Positions 1 to 12,700 of a DNA stretch of 64,000 bases are shown here, piece by piece. Both the position numbers and the translations under genes were made by a program. This DNA is from Karalla daura (taxonomy: Eukaryota > Chordata > Actinopteri > Chaetodontiformes > Leiognathidae). Location: positions 18,027,009 to 18,091,008 of the forward strand of contig CM055196.1 in assembly GCA_029224185.1 (NCBI GenBank). The letters are read 5' to 3'. How positions within the stretch are numbered: the first letter of the stretch is position 1; each line of letters opens with the position of its first letter. The notes under the pieces are model-generated. The model was not told the DNA's origin. It made no database searches and saw only the letters and a program-made list of their open reading frames with translations.

Positions 1-3000
1 ACCCTCGGCCACGAAGTGGATGTGAGCCAGAGGATCATCGCTGTCCTGTGAGAGAGAGAGAGAAGCATGGTTTAAAAGCCTGAGCTGCTGGACTTTACAG
101 CCTGTGTGTGTGTGCTGCGTGACGAGGTGCTGCTGTACCTTAGAGAAGGTCTTGTAGAAAGCTTTGTATTCATCCTCCTCCACCTCCTTGGCCAGACGCT
201 GCCAGATGGGCTTGATGTCGTTCATCAGCTCCCAGTCCCACACAGTCTTCTCCACCTACAAACACCACAGAGAAAGAAAGGAGTTCGATTTTGGACATTT
301 TGAGAGAGAGAGAGAGAGAGAAACAGAAACAAGAACAACCACTTGCCCACTCGCATATGAACTACCCACCTTCTTGGTCTTTGGTTTCTCTTTGTCCTCC
401 TCCTCCTCCTCCACCTCTGCCTCGTCCTCAGATGCCTCCTTCTCTGGCTCCTCTGCAGCTTCGGAGTCCTCATCGATGGGCTCCTCCACAGTTTCAGTCT
501 GTGAAAGGAAGAAACAACGCTCGGTCATTTGCATTCAGTTTCATGATCGACTCTAATGAGAATCAAGTCTGAGAGGGAGGAAGAGATTCAAGTGCTCACC
601 TTGCTGGCCCAAACGTAGATGGGGAAGTTGATGAACTGAGAGTATTTCTTGACCAGGTTCTTGATGGTCTCCAGCTCCAGATAGTCTGAGGCCTCCTCCT
701 TCAGGACCAACCTGAGGACAGGAAGGTCAGCATATAAAAATCAGACTTGGTTTTCTCAAATAATGAGAGCAAGTCCTAAAACACCATCATACCTTCATTA
801 ATATATGAAGTATTCAAAAAGCCTGAATGTGAAATGTATATACTGTTCCTCATATCTGATTCCTCCTCCTGACTCTTACCACTTAGTTCAGACAGTAAGT
901 TGGTATTTTTTAGCAAGGACTGTAAAGTAATGTGGTTGCCAGATAAGCTTGAGAGGAGCCATATCTGTGCTGAAACAGACCATTACATGCCCACAACTAA
1001 AAATAGAATTGTAGAACTGCTTCTAAAATAGCATCTGAGGCATTTCTGTTGAAACCATTGTTCAACAGCTTCTACAGAAAATACTCCAACCATTCCTTCA
1101 CAGTGCAGCAATACAACAGTAATCATTAACATAAAGTAAACCCACGTGATGGTGGTTCCTCTGCCCAGCGTGTCCCCTCGGGGGTCCTCAATGACTGAGA
1201 ACTGGTTGGAGTCGGACTCCCAGATGTGCTGCGTGCCGTTGTTGTGTTTGGAGGTCACGATGACTTTGTCGGCCACCAGGAAGGCGGAGTAGAAACCCAC
1301 GCCAAACTGCCCGATCAGCTCGGAGGTCGACTGGCCCTCGGTCTGCATCTCCGTCATCTTGTTGAGGAACTCGCTGGTGCCGGACTTTGCGATGGTGCCC
1401 AAGTTCCTCACCAGCTCGTCTTTGGTCATTCCAATACCGGTGTCAGTGATGTGCAGCATGTTCTTCTCCTTGTCAGACTGCAGGAGAAGATCAGCACCAG
1501 TTACCAACAGAGCAGGGCAGCAGTTACTGAGCATCAGAGCCCCAACAACTATAAGAGAGGCTAACTGAATAATCAACAGCTATTTTAATGGTCAATTAGA
1601 TCATTTCAGATCAAATAGATCATTATGGTTTACAGAAATTCTGATATACATTCCGATAAATGTGAATATTTTCAGGTTTCTTGACCTTCATGAAACATTT
1701 CAACAGCTAATTATTTCTCACTGCTTTAAAGAACAAATAACAAATCAATGAATTGTGAAAATGACTGAGCATTCATTGTGCATACTTTGATCTTGATTGT
1801 CAGCTCTTCATTAGCAGCCATCGCGTCCTCGTTTGTTAGAGACAACAGACGGATCTTATCCAGAGCATCTGAGGCGTTGGAAATCAGTTCCCTGAGGAAA
1901 ATCTGAAACAGACAAACCCAGCATTAGTTTGGTCTTTTCCTGACAGCATCTACAAGCTGTGTCATCACAGGTTGTTGCTGTGGCTGCGCTCTGGATTCCT
2001 TGAACACAGCTGTTCTCGCACGAGGAATTTCACCTCACTCCAGTCCAAAGCTGTTGGATCTGATGCAATTTGGAAAAGGTCAGAGGCAGATCGCAAAACA
2101 CCTCTCACCACCTGCCAAGCTTTCGTGTCCTCAAAGCCTGGCCCTGACAAAGTCAACACAACCTGGGGCAACTTGGTTCACTCTTTACTCTAGTGTAAAA
2201 GATCTGACATGTCCATGCAGTTGAGAACTTAGGGGCACATTTGCTATGTGCTCGTACTGTACAGCAGATCACATACAGTGTGACGGGCCACATATCAAAC
2301 ATATTTATGCTGCTGGTAATGATACCAGAGTGTTGAAAGAGCCCACTCAGACCCACTGACTCACTCCATCCCCCACATCTCAAATGACAAATGACAGAAC
2401 AGCAGGTGTGCTTCCTTGTGCGACATTATCCCGTTTGTCCCTTATTGCTGCACTTCATCCTTACAGCATGGCTGCCATAAAAACAGTATGTGCCATAAAA
2501 CCTGGCAAAAATTAATTTCTCGTATTCTAAAGTGCATCTTGGGGGCTATTTGAACAAAGTTGGTACAACCTGTGTTTAAAAACTTAGGATCTACCTAAAT
2601 GCATAATGTAATGCAGATCTGCGGGACTGGATTATAATACATTATATAGTCTACCACAAAACGAGAGGCCTACATGTGACAGAGATGAGTCATTCAGAGA
2701 TTTCAAGGATAGAAAAAATTGAGAAATCACAGAAATCATCCGGCAGTACATTGTGAAGCATCATACCTCCTTGTTCTTGTAAAGGGAATTGATGATCAGC
2801 TTCATCATACGGTTGACTTCAGCCTGAAATGCGTGTTTCTCTGACTTTTCTCTGAGCTCCTTGATCTGAGCCGGATTCAACCCATCCAGCTGGACCGCCT
2901 CCTCCTCTCTGAGGGACACACAGATGCACAGGTGAGGGACTCGGGAGCAAATCACAGCAGGCAGAAAACAAATATGTTTCCCCCCTTGGGATGAGAGCAA

Positions 3001-3846
3001 TAGTGAAGACACACAGGCTCAGACAGGAGCTTGTGGGACTTGAGAGGTGTTGCCTCCACTATAGCAAGGACCGCTGGGAGTGTGCACACACACGCGCTCG
3101 GTTGTGTTGACCTTGCACTGTTAACTTAATGTTCAGGCGACCTCTTCTGATAGGAGACGACTAAACCATTGGAAGGGACACCTACCTCTGCACCACCTCA
3201 TCATCTGTCCTGGAGCCATCTCTGCTTTTGCCCAGATCATCCTCTACTGTCCCATCGATATCAACTTCATCGTCTGCCTTTACAGCAGCTGCAGGGGGGG
3301 AAAAAAAAGTTGTATTTAGAAACAAGCCTTCATGGGGTGTGTCAGGAGAAAGGCACCCCATTACATTTTAAATCCTACATTTAGAATGAATCCTGGATAC
3401 TCTAATCTTCAACAAAGTAAATAAAGGTATAGGAAAGGGGATATTTAGCTGCCCATTAGATGCAAATGTACCAATAAAGCGTCAATGAAGGTGGCTTCAG
3501 GGTGAGATTAGCTTCCATTAGACAGGTTTAATACAGTGTTTCTGCTGGAAACTTCTGGAACGACAGCTGTAGACAGTAATTCTAAAAGGAACACACTAAA
3601 CCCCAATTTAAAACGCTGCGTATAATAAAGAAATAATCCCATATGAAGGCTAAAAACTGCAAATGTGAGAGGCCACGAGTTATGAATGAACAGAGATGAG
3701 ACACGAATTCAAGTTAGCTCAGGCGCTAGTGTTAGCAGAGACGTTGGGCTGGTAAGACGAAAAGTGAGATGTGATAATAGTTCTTATCGCTACTCACCGA
3801 AGGCTAGGAGTGCACACAGGAGCCCTATTACCCACACTCGCTTCAT
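1..3846 (-). CDS. hsp90b1: hsp90b1, endoplasmin / GRP94 (ER HSP90 chaperone), 5' nine exons, runs off left edge
   Basis: ATP-dependent HSP90 chaperone of the ER lumen that folds secreted and membrane clients. Coding exons on the minus strand, highest coordinate first: 3798-3846, 3186-3288, 2767-2908, 1786-1902, 1146-1477, 600-711, 370-498, 139-255 and 1-45. All have GT-AG borders and matching phases, giving 382 residues in frame to the window edge. The start MKRVWVIGLLCALLAFG is a signal peptide. The N-terminal GHKL ATPase domain follows, with LRELISNASDALDK (E103, N107), DTGIGM (D149) and GQFGVGFYSAF (F199). These residue numbers equal mammalian GRP94 numbering, as does the N-glycosylation site NGT at N217. 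Residues about 286-328 (exon 7) are the acidic charged linker, rich in Glu. The middle domain begins VEKTVWDWELMNDIKPIW. The rest of the middle domain, the C-terminal dimerisation domain and the KDEL-type tail lie outside the window. No defects were seen in this part. Confidence 0.97.
998..1108 (+). mobile_element. Degenerate piggyBac-like MITE fragment in hsp90b1 intron 5
   Basis: The stretch with AAAATAGCATCTGAGGCATT followed by CAACAGCTTCTACAGAAAA and ACTCCAACCATTCCTTCA aligns by eye to the right end of the elements at 15549-15988 and 18558-19149. The terminal CTAGGTCCCCT and the TTAA are not preserved. It is a decayed or truncated copy. Confidence 0.55.
1640..1770 (+). repeat. Possible copy of a dispersed teleost repeat in hsp90b1 intron 4
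   Basis: AATATTTTCAGGTTTCTTGACC and nearby bases resemble the part of the repeat at 20180-20340 that reads AATATTTTCTGGGTTCCTTAG. The match is short and by eye. The rest of intron 4 (1903-2766) shows no recognisable element. Confidence 0.3.
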
Positions 3847-3974
3847 TTTGCGATGCTTGACTGACGAGGAGTCCCTTCAGCTCCAGAACAAAAGCCGGGA
3901 GAGATCAGCGGCGAGACTGACAAGCGACTGCTCCCACCAAAAGAGCCCACTCCGTTAAACCCCGTGACCGCCGA

Positions 3975-3993
3975 CCAATGGCTGCGCACCACG
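3975..3993 (+). promoter_or_regulatory. ER stress response element (ERSE), hsp90b1 promoter
   Basis: Exact match to CCAAT-N9-CCACG, with spacer GGCTGCGCA, about 130 bp upstream of the hsp90b1 ATG. In GRP genes NF-Y binds the CCAAT half and ATF6/XBP1 bind the CCACG half during the unfolded protein response (established for GRP94, GRP78 and calreticulin). The match is seen directly; function here is inferred from the gene's identity. Confidence 0.85.
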
Positions 3994-4075
3994 CACAACC
4001 TTCCGCCAATCACAGCGCGGCCCGACGCACATGCTGTCCAATCAAATTCTTCAACATAAGTCAATAGCCGAAAAT

Positions 4076-4094
4076 CGTGGCTGGACACTATTGG
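4076..4094 (-). promoter_or_regulatory. Second ERSE, opposite orientation, hsp90b1 promoter
   Basis: Read on the minus strand this is CCAAT-AGTGTCCAG-CCACG, another exact CCAAT-N9-CCACG, about 230 bp upstream of the start codon and in the gene's own orientation. Two more CCAAT boxes on the plus strand at about 4013 and 4049 lack a correctly spaced CCACG. Confidence 0.82.
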
Positions 4095-4099
4095 CCCAG

Positions 4100-4666
4100 G
4101 ATGAATACTCAGCACATCACTTCCTAACATTTACGTCCTAGTGACAGAGTTAAAAAAAAAAAAAGCCGTGTATAAACTTAGATTTTTTTGTGCAAGATCA
4201 CAACATGATGACACTGACAATGCAGTAGTGATTTACTGGTCATTGCCACAGATTGAGCAGCCTCCTTAGTCTATGTTTTCTGTTGTTCCTTTTTAAATGA
4301 TATGTGTATGGCACAGAATTCACACTAATTCTGTTGTTATTTCCATGTTTGTGTGGATTCACAGTGTGTACAGGGTTTGACATGCTCCACTGGAATCATG
4401 CACCAAACCATGAGGGAAGATTATATGCACATGTGGTGTGGGTCCATTAGATGGCGCTGTGTGGCTAATGCGTTAAATACAGAGAGAAAAAAAGAAAAAA
4501 ATCTGAATAGTGTGGTCTGTTCTGTATCCTAATCGATATAGTAGCATATTAATGGATAAAGTAACATTAAAAATAAGAGATGGCATCATAACATGAATCA
4601 TCCATGATTGCAACTGCATTATATAGGCATGTGAGCAATTCCACAGTGTGCATTGGTGTGTGTATG
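4100..4666. other. Intergenic stretch between hsp90b1 promoter and GATA array
   Basis: It holds a poly(A) run at about 4151-4164 and AT-rich unique sequence. No coding frame with family resemblance and no clear transposon end were seen. Confidence 0.6.
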
Positions 4667-4806
<140 letters not shown>

Positions 4807-4984
4807 AAGCAACAGTTGTGAGAGTCATCCCAGTAATTGAAACGATTTGGTTCAACTTTGAAAGTGGTATTAGGTGTTAAATCCGACAGATATTTCTGTC
4901 ATTGAAAGTTTCATTTGTGACTTATGACTACAAACAATTAATTGATTTGAGCTCTAATGTCCCTCTTTCGGAACTATGCCTCTC

Positions 4985-5085
4985 ACCCTGATTGGACCAC
5001 AGAATATGACGTATGTTCGACGCACCTGCCTCTGATTGGCTGCTTCTAGGGACCTTGTGGAACGCGGAAGTGACGCCCGGAGCAT
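4985..5085 (+). promoter_or_regulatory. Probable nt5dc3 proximal promoter
   Basis: TATA-less, with two ATTGG (inverted CCAAT) boxes at about 4990 and 5035, TGACGT at about 5008, and GCGGAAGTGACGC at about 5064-5076, which joins an ETS site (GGAAGT) to a CRE-like TGACG. ETS, CCAAT and CRE combinations are typical of housekeeping and mitochondrial gene promoters. The start of transcription is inferred, not seen. Confidence 0.5.
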
Positions 5086-5126
5086 CGACATAGTTCTGCT
5101 GTCAGTCATAGTGGAGTCTGAGCTGC

Positions 5127-5270
5127 ATGCAGTCCTGTGAGAGTCCACCGCGACCTCCAGCCGGGCTGCCCCCACTAAAACACACTCATGGCGGCCTTAT
5201 CTTCGCCCCTGTTGCGGCCCCGGGGCTGCCTGCAGCGAGCCTCCGCTTTCTCAAACCTCCTGCACTATAG
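5127..5270 (+). other. Overlapping upstream ORF at the nt5dc3 start
   Basis: An ATG at 5127 opens a 47-codon frame that ends at TAG 5268-5270. It is out of frame with, and overlaps, the nt5dc3 start at 5188. If the 5' UTR begins upstream of 5127 this frame would dampen or select the main start. Whether it is transcribed cannot be seen. Confidence 0.5.
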
Positions 5271-8200
5271 CCCTGTCCGGGCTCGGGTATGGAGGAGGAA
5301 TATGAGCTCCGTGGCTCATGGTGTCAACCGGGTGCTGTCACAGCCCCCCGCAGCTCCGCAGCGCCCCGCAGCCCGGTGGAGCAGCTCCTCCTCCGGAGAC
5401 CAGAGCCTGACAGAGAGGCTGTGGTCCCTGTACAGAGAGACCAAAAGACAAACTGAAGGTACGGACTGCATCCAAACACTGCCCTCCATTCATCAGGATC
5501 CCAAAACTGCATTCTCACCTTTACTGTAAAGCCTCTTTTCTACTCCAGACTCGAGTGGAATTGATGTGAAATAAGTACAGGCTGTGATGCTTAGATTTAC
5601 TCATATTTGATGTGGACAGAGCACCTGTAAAATATGACGCAGTCTAATGCACTATCATTGTGATTAAAACTCCCAGTGTAAACGTAGGACCATGGAAAAA
5701 GTTTCTCTCTGTGTGTGGAGTACATTGTGTGCCAACATCCTAATCATCCGGACGACCTCAATATAAAAACCTGTAAATAATAATGAAATCCAATGGAAAA
5801 ACATACATCTTAATCATTTGAAGCAAAGCAAAGTTGTTTTGAGCAGGGTCTGTGATGATGCCTTGATGATACAAATGTGATGTGGATAAAGCCCTTGTAA
5901 AATGTAATGATTTCCAGTGCAATGCTCCATGCATTGATCATGCACCATGCTGGTAGCTAGCAGATGTAGAGTCAGAAGTTCAACTCTGTGTGAACTGTTA
6001 TAGTTTGTATGCATGTAAGCATTACCTTCATATTTAAACTATTGTTTAAGTAGGGTGGTCTCAGTATAAAAACCACACATGATGTGGACATAACTCCTGT
6101 AAAATATTACAGAGCCCAGTGCAGTTTCACTCTGTGACACTGATTTCTTTTAGGTTGTTGAGTTTCTGCAGTACATTCTGTTTCAACATCCTAATCATTC
6201 CCATATATTTACAGTATTGTGTAAGTAGGGTGACTTAAAAAAAACCTGTAAAATGTGCAGTACAGCCTGGGCAAGTTACAGTTAAAGGTGTCTGTTGAAC
6301 AGGGGAAATATGTTGTAATTACATACTATAATTATTAGATTTGCACATAAATTATGTGAGCACCCTGGACACTGTAGTTTCGCTGTGATTAGGGATCCCT
6401 ATGTGAATGTCGGCCCATTAGGAGCAATGGCTGTTGAATCTAAAAGTTCAGTTCTCTTTTTGTTTTTGTAGGTTGTTGACTGTCTGATATGCAGCGTGCT
6501 CTAACACCCTGATCATTCCCATATGTTCACAGTTTTCTGCAAGTAGTATAATTATCAGTAAAATTTAATGTAATTCTGCAGTTAAGACTACGAGTGTAAA
6601 TTTTAGACCATGCAAACCAGATGATGTTTAGTTAAAAGTTCCAGTGGTATGTATTTTTGTAGTTTCAGTTTCTGCACCCACCCTAATTATACCGGCATAT
6701 CTAAACTACTGGGTAACAAGGATGACCTCAAAACAAAAACCTGCAAAATGTAATGAAATGCATCAAAAAACATGTTTTAGGGACTGGTGAAGCTACAGGT
6801 AGAAACTGTTTGTTGAGGAGGGATAATGCGATATGATTAGCTAAATTAGAGTTATGCATTATGCAGTGTGGACAATGCTCCTGTCAAATACAATGCAGTT
6901 GCCCCGCGGTTAAGCAGCCGTGTTAGACTGTGCAAATCAGCAGATGTTAAGTCAGAAGTTTAACCATATGTACTTGAATTAGTACTTCACACTCACACCT
7001 GGGGGCATTTTAGAGTTTCCAGTTGCCAGAGTACCCAGAGAAAACACGCACAGACATAGACACAGAAACTCCACAAACAAGCCAGTTTCAGAGTTTCAGA
7101 TGCAGGACCTTCTTGTAGTGAGGCAACAGCACTAGCAACTAACAACTACTGTGTGGCTCAACACCCTCATCAGTTCCATGTAGTTACAAATAAATAAGGT
7201 GATGTTTGCAGATACAGCTACAGTTTAATGTGTTTGAGTGCTTGGGTTTGAAGCAGCTTTAGCATTAAACATTGATGCGTCTCTCCTGGCAGATCTCATC
7301 CCAGTCATGTCCACCAACTCCATCAACCCAGACACCATTTTTGCCAACAATGAGATGAGCCTGCGTGACATCGAGATCTACGGTTTCGACTATGACTACA
7401 CCCTGGCCTTCTACTCCAGCCACCTGCACACTCTCATCTTCAACATAGCGCGTGACATCCTCATCAGCAACCACAGGGTGTGTGTGCAGTGCATAAATCT
7501 GCCAGTTCAAGCATACTTTAGATTCAGATGCAGGGAAGATTCATCTCTCCATTTGGAACTTATTAATTAACTACCTGAATAAAACAGGACAGCATACACT
7601 AGAGATGTGATTATGTTTTATTTTTTTATTTTCTCCTTCCCTTAGTATCCAGAGGAGCTGCGTAAATATGAGTATATCCCTAATTTTGCAGTCAGAGGAC
7701 TTCACTATGATGTTCAGAAGGTAAGAAAATCTTATCTCGTCTGACATTCTTCTTTTCTTACAGCTTTGTACCGATAGCTCAACGTGAAGATAGTTTATTT
7801 GAAAATAATATGTTTTTTCACAGGCACTGCTGATGAAGATTGATGCTTTTCACTACATCCAGCTGGGAACGGTCTTCAGGTACTTGCGCCTCATGTTGCT
7901 TCTCACACCAGAGCAGAGGCTGATGATGACAAATGTGAAAGGCTCAGAGCGAGAATAGCTTCTTCATATTCGGCATCAGATGTAGTATGAGGTAATTTTC
8001 CATAGCTACTCGTGTCACACCTTGGCATACACAAGGCCTTAATTAGGCCTTTATTAGGCCTTAACACTAGGCCTTAATGACTCGGTGTCATGATCTCTAT
8101 GACACAGTGACCTTATGGCACAGATATTATCTTACACTGAGGCAGCAGATACAGATGTCAGCGTTAGGCAGAGAAAACAAGAGATATGGTGGCAATAATA

Positions 8201-9730
8201 TTCTTATTGCCTCCTGTTAAGGAGCATGAACAGTGTAGACAAAAGTGTAGTGAGAGGTGGAGAGTGTTGATCCTGTGGAAAAGCTGTGTGGCAGTGCCTG
8301 TATGTTCTCACTGTGAGACTAGATCCAGAAGAACATCACTATAGCACAAGTGTTAACAAACCTTTTCATTATAATATACATTGCATTATATCGAGTATAA
8401 CAGTGTATATAATGAACTCTTAGGAAATGAGTATTTGACATTATTGCTGCACCCTGGTTCAGGTTACACATCCAGCGCCATTTTTAGGAGGCTGCACATG
8501 CTCTGGACGGTCTGAGGTTTTGATGTGAAGCATCTCTTCCTGCAGGGGTCTTCACCCGGTTCCTGATGAGGAGGTCATCGCCATGTATGAGGGCAGCCAC
8601 GTTCCCCTGGAGATCATGAGCGACTTCTACGGCAAGGTGAGGATTGTTTCCTAGAATGTCCTCTCAGGACACTCTGGATCAAAACTGAACAGAAGTGTGA
8701 CGTTGTTAACCTCTGTTCCTCAGAGCTCCCACGGCCACACCATGAAGCAGTTCATGGACATCTTCTCGCTGCCTGAGATGACGCTCCTCTCCTGCGTCAA
8801 CGACTTCTTCATGAGCCACAACATCGACTACGAGCCTGTGCATCTCTACAAAGACGTTAAGGTCGACTTTCTTTTTTTTCTTCTCCGGTGTTTGCTCTGG
8901 GCTGTGGGAAACCGCTCATAATATTTGCTGCGAACAGATGAGGAGATTCAGTGGAAGTGTAACCCGGACTCCCAATCAGCCTGCGATGCTGCGACAAGAA
9001 AACAGAGTGGGATCATTTCCCAGACCTTTTCGACATAAACTCAATGGAGAACAGGACAGTAGGCAGCAGCTTTAATGATTTACCTCATTAGCTTTATTGA
9101 TTTTTTTCTTTTTTAAATAGATGCTTATTTTGAATTTAACGCCAGCAACAGGTGTCAGACCAGTTGGACAAGAGCAACAACAAGACGGGGAGAGTTATGT
9201 AATGCACCCAAACCACCTGTTTGGATCATTCCACTGACAAACTGGTTCGTACGTAGGAAGGGAGGTTGACAGTTTGTCAACACATTACTGTGTAAAGACT
9301 GTAGAAAAGCTCAGGGATGCTTGGTTAACACAGTTTGTTTGCTACATTGGTTCCATTTTCATTTGAGGAATTATTATTTATTGAGCATTTCTAAGCAAAG
9401 TTTGAATGGGCAACAGAATAAAATAAACACATTTTGAAATTGTCAACAGTGAACAGAAAAGTCAAGTTAAAAGACAAAAGATTGGCCTGTAATATTGTAA
9501 CTTTGCATGCAAAAAGATAGAATTGAGGCCAGTGTCAGATCATTTATCTGTGTGTGTGCGCGCGCGTGTGTGTAAAAATAGATAAAACTAATTCAACAAA
9601 TGAATAATTTATAGGCTCTTCGATAAAAATACTTTTCATGAAGGGATTTTCTATTTTACTCGGCCTCCTTTTTTTGGAATCGGGGTTGCACTCGAGGGCT
9701 CAGCGTGTTTAACGACTGTAAATTCCTCCG

Positions 9731-9795
<65 letters not shown>

Positions 9796-12700
9796 CACGC
9801 ACACACACGCATGCATAAATCCTATGTGATTCACATGTTTTCTCTGTGCCGTGCGACTCCAGCCATTCAACACCGTCTTAAATTTAGCTCTGGAGACCGG
9901 GGGTCTAATTTTAGGGGAGCAGATTCTCCCCGCAGCCCCGAGCGTCTGCCTCCTCAGAGGGAGAGAGGACGAGGAATCATTCTCCCTCTGCGGGCGCCTG
10001 TCACGCCATCGCGTCTCTTCTTGTCTGGCGCTGCAGCGTTTTTGACAGATCGCTGTCATTAAAAGCCCTCACACACACTCTCTGTTCCACGAGTGCCTCG
10101 CATAACTTTTCAAGGGCGCCACGCTCGGCCTTTTTCCCCCCCCCCCCCGTTCCTGCCAAGCCTGATTTATTATTCAGCATTAAGCCTTTTTTATTTATTT
10201 ATCTTTTCCGCTTACATCCTCTGACTTTTGTGTTCATCAAATACTCATTGTGTGTGATGAACGTCCTTTTAATCGCGCCCTCAAACGTGCGGCTTTGTGC
10301 GGGAGAGCCTGTTTACTCTGTCACGGGTTCTGAAGCGCGGCGTTGACTGCTGGAAACGCTGTGGAAACTGTTCTGCGGTGTCACCAAAGTGACTAAACTC
10401 CAGGGCCTGCTTTCTTCACACCGAATTTGTATGCAGAGATGCGCGTCTTTGTGCTTCCAAGTCGGCAGTCAATACGCACAGCAAAGCGTTGCTGCTGGAG
10501 CCGAATGCAAACACTGGTGTCACTGAAGTCACGACTTCTTGGCCGCGGGCTGTTAACTTTTTCCTCTTCACAGGAAGCCATTAGAGACGTTCACGTCAAG
10601 GGCATCATGTACCGAGCCGTGGAGGCCGACATCGGTAACGTGTTTACGTTGTTTACGCTCACATAGAGAAAAAAAAACAAAACAAAACAAAACAGCCACA
10701 TCAGAATCATTTCCAGGCCGTAAGAGGCAAATAATTAAGCGGTAATGAGGCCGTAATATGCAAATAAAAAGCTTTGTTTTCTTATTCGCTCTCACCCCAC
10801 TGCACCCCTTCTCCGATTTTCTCATTTCCCAGAGAAATACATTTGCTACGGTGAGCAGAGCCATGCCGTGCTGAGGAAGCTGTCAGAGCATGGAAAGAAG
10901 ATGTTCCTCATTACCAACAGCCCGTTTGACTTTGTGTAAGTGTGTGCAGACCGGCCGCACGTGCTTGTAGGCACAATTAATTAGAATGGCTGCGTTATCG
11001 CTGAACTAATATTGAAATGGCGCAACTGTATAATGTCTCAATTTTGAGTGTCGAGGGGCAGCCAGACTTCAGAGGGCTTTCCCCTCTGCAGCTGTTTGTC
11101 TTTCATTGTTAGTCTGACGGTGAGCCTCTTTTGAAGTCGAGCTCCATTGCACAAAGTGCCCAGCTATGCGTATCCAATGAGTATGTCCTTGATTTAATAG
11201 TTTATTACATTCAGTCAAAGGAGAGGCTGCCTGCACCCAGACTCACCACACTCCAGTGTTTTTACAAAGGCAACACCCACATCCATGTTCTCCATGCCTG
11301 TTTATGGCCTTTCTTCAATTCTGTTATCTTGATTTTATAAATTAGGATTCTGTCATCATGGTCTAAATGGGACATTTATTGTCTTTCTGTTGGTATTTCA
11401 TTATTTTCTGGTGGAAGTGAAGGTTTCTGCTTCCCATTTCAAGGGTTTGAGGATAAAGGGTTTCAGAGTGGGGCTAATAGACTTATTTATATGGTACTTT
11501 TGTGTAGAGGCGAAATAATAAAGCCAGATAACACAGAGGAAGTGAGGGTAAAGGCCAAGAATGTGTGCACAACAAACAAATAAGTAAGACAGTAAATCTA
11601 ATTTTGAATCACAGTTTTGCCATTGTGGGGAGGGCTTCTCCAAAGGTCTCCCCCCAGGGTTGCAGCGCATAAGCATGCGACATAATAAATCTTAACTCTC
11701 TTTTATTTAAAGTGCCAGTTCATAACGGCGCTATCTGAGGGCACTTTACATGAGCAAACAAACAACACGCAGAGCAGAGCCCAACAAAACTCAACTAAAC
11801 AAATAAGCAGGAAGAAAAACTACAGAAACAGGCACATTTAATATCTGTGAAACAGCTGCCAAAAGCTCTCATTAAAATGTTCTAATGAGAGCTTTTGCCA
11901 AAATAGCTGAAAAGAGATTTATATTGAGGATGGTTTGAATGCTGACCTGAACAAACTGTGATTAATGCAGACAGCCTCTGTTTTCCCCTTTCGCTGCCTT
12001 TACTGAGCTTTGGTGGTGCAGGCAAGAGGCAGGTTAGATAAGATCAGCAATCATTGTTTATCCCACGAGTGGCGTATTCTGAGTCGAAATTAGGTTAGAA
12101 TTAGATTGATGGTAATGCTTCACATTTCCCAGTGTGACTTATTAAAACTATGTAGGTTGGGGATGTAATTACTGGTGCAGAAACATCAGTGTTTCAGGCT
12201 TCGTGGGCTTCTCTCCAAGCTTTAAGATGACCAGCTGTGTTGACTCTGTGTCCGTCTCAGGGACCGAGGAATGAGCTACATCGTGGGGAAGGACTGGAGG
12301 GACCTGTTTGATGTCGTGATCGTTCAGGCAGACAAACCTGGCTTCTTCAACGACAGGAGGAAGTGAGTGCGTCGCCTCCTTTGTTCCACCACTAGCAGTT
12401 ATACCAAACAGCGTGAGCAGACAGGTGTGTTTCTTTGGGAGCTGCCAACGTTCTAACAAGGTGAGATTTTTTTTTCCCCCTCTCTATTTATTACTTCGCA
12501 GACCTTTCAGGCGAGTGACAGACAAAGGTGCGTTGCTGTGGGACAGAATTCACAGGCTGGATAAAGGGAAAATCTACAAACAGGTGAGAACTACTTTGAC
12601 TCCCCTCTTCACATTTTCGCAGATGCATTTTTGATCATTTCTAATGCATGTTTGATCACCGCAGGGAAACCTTTATGAGTTCCTGAGACTGACCGGATGG

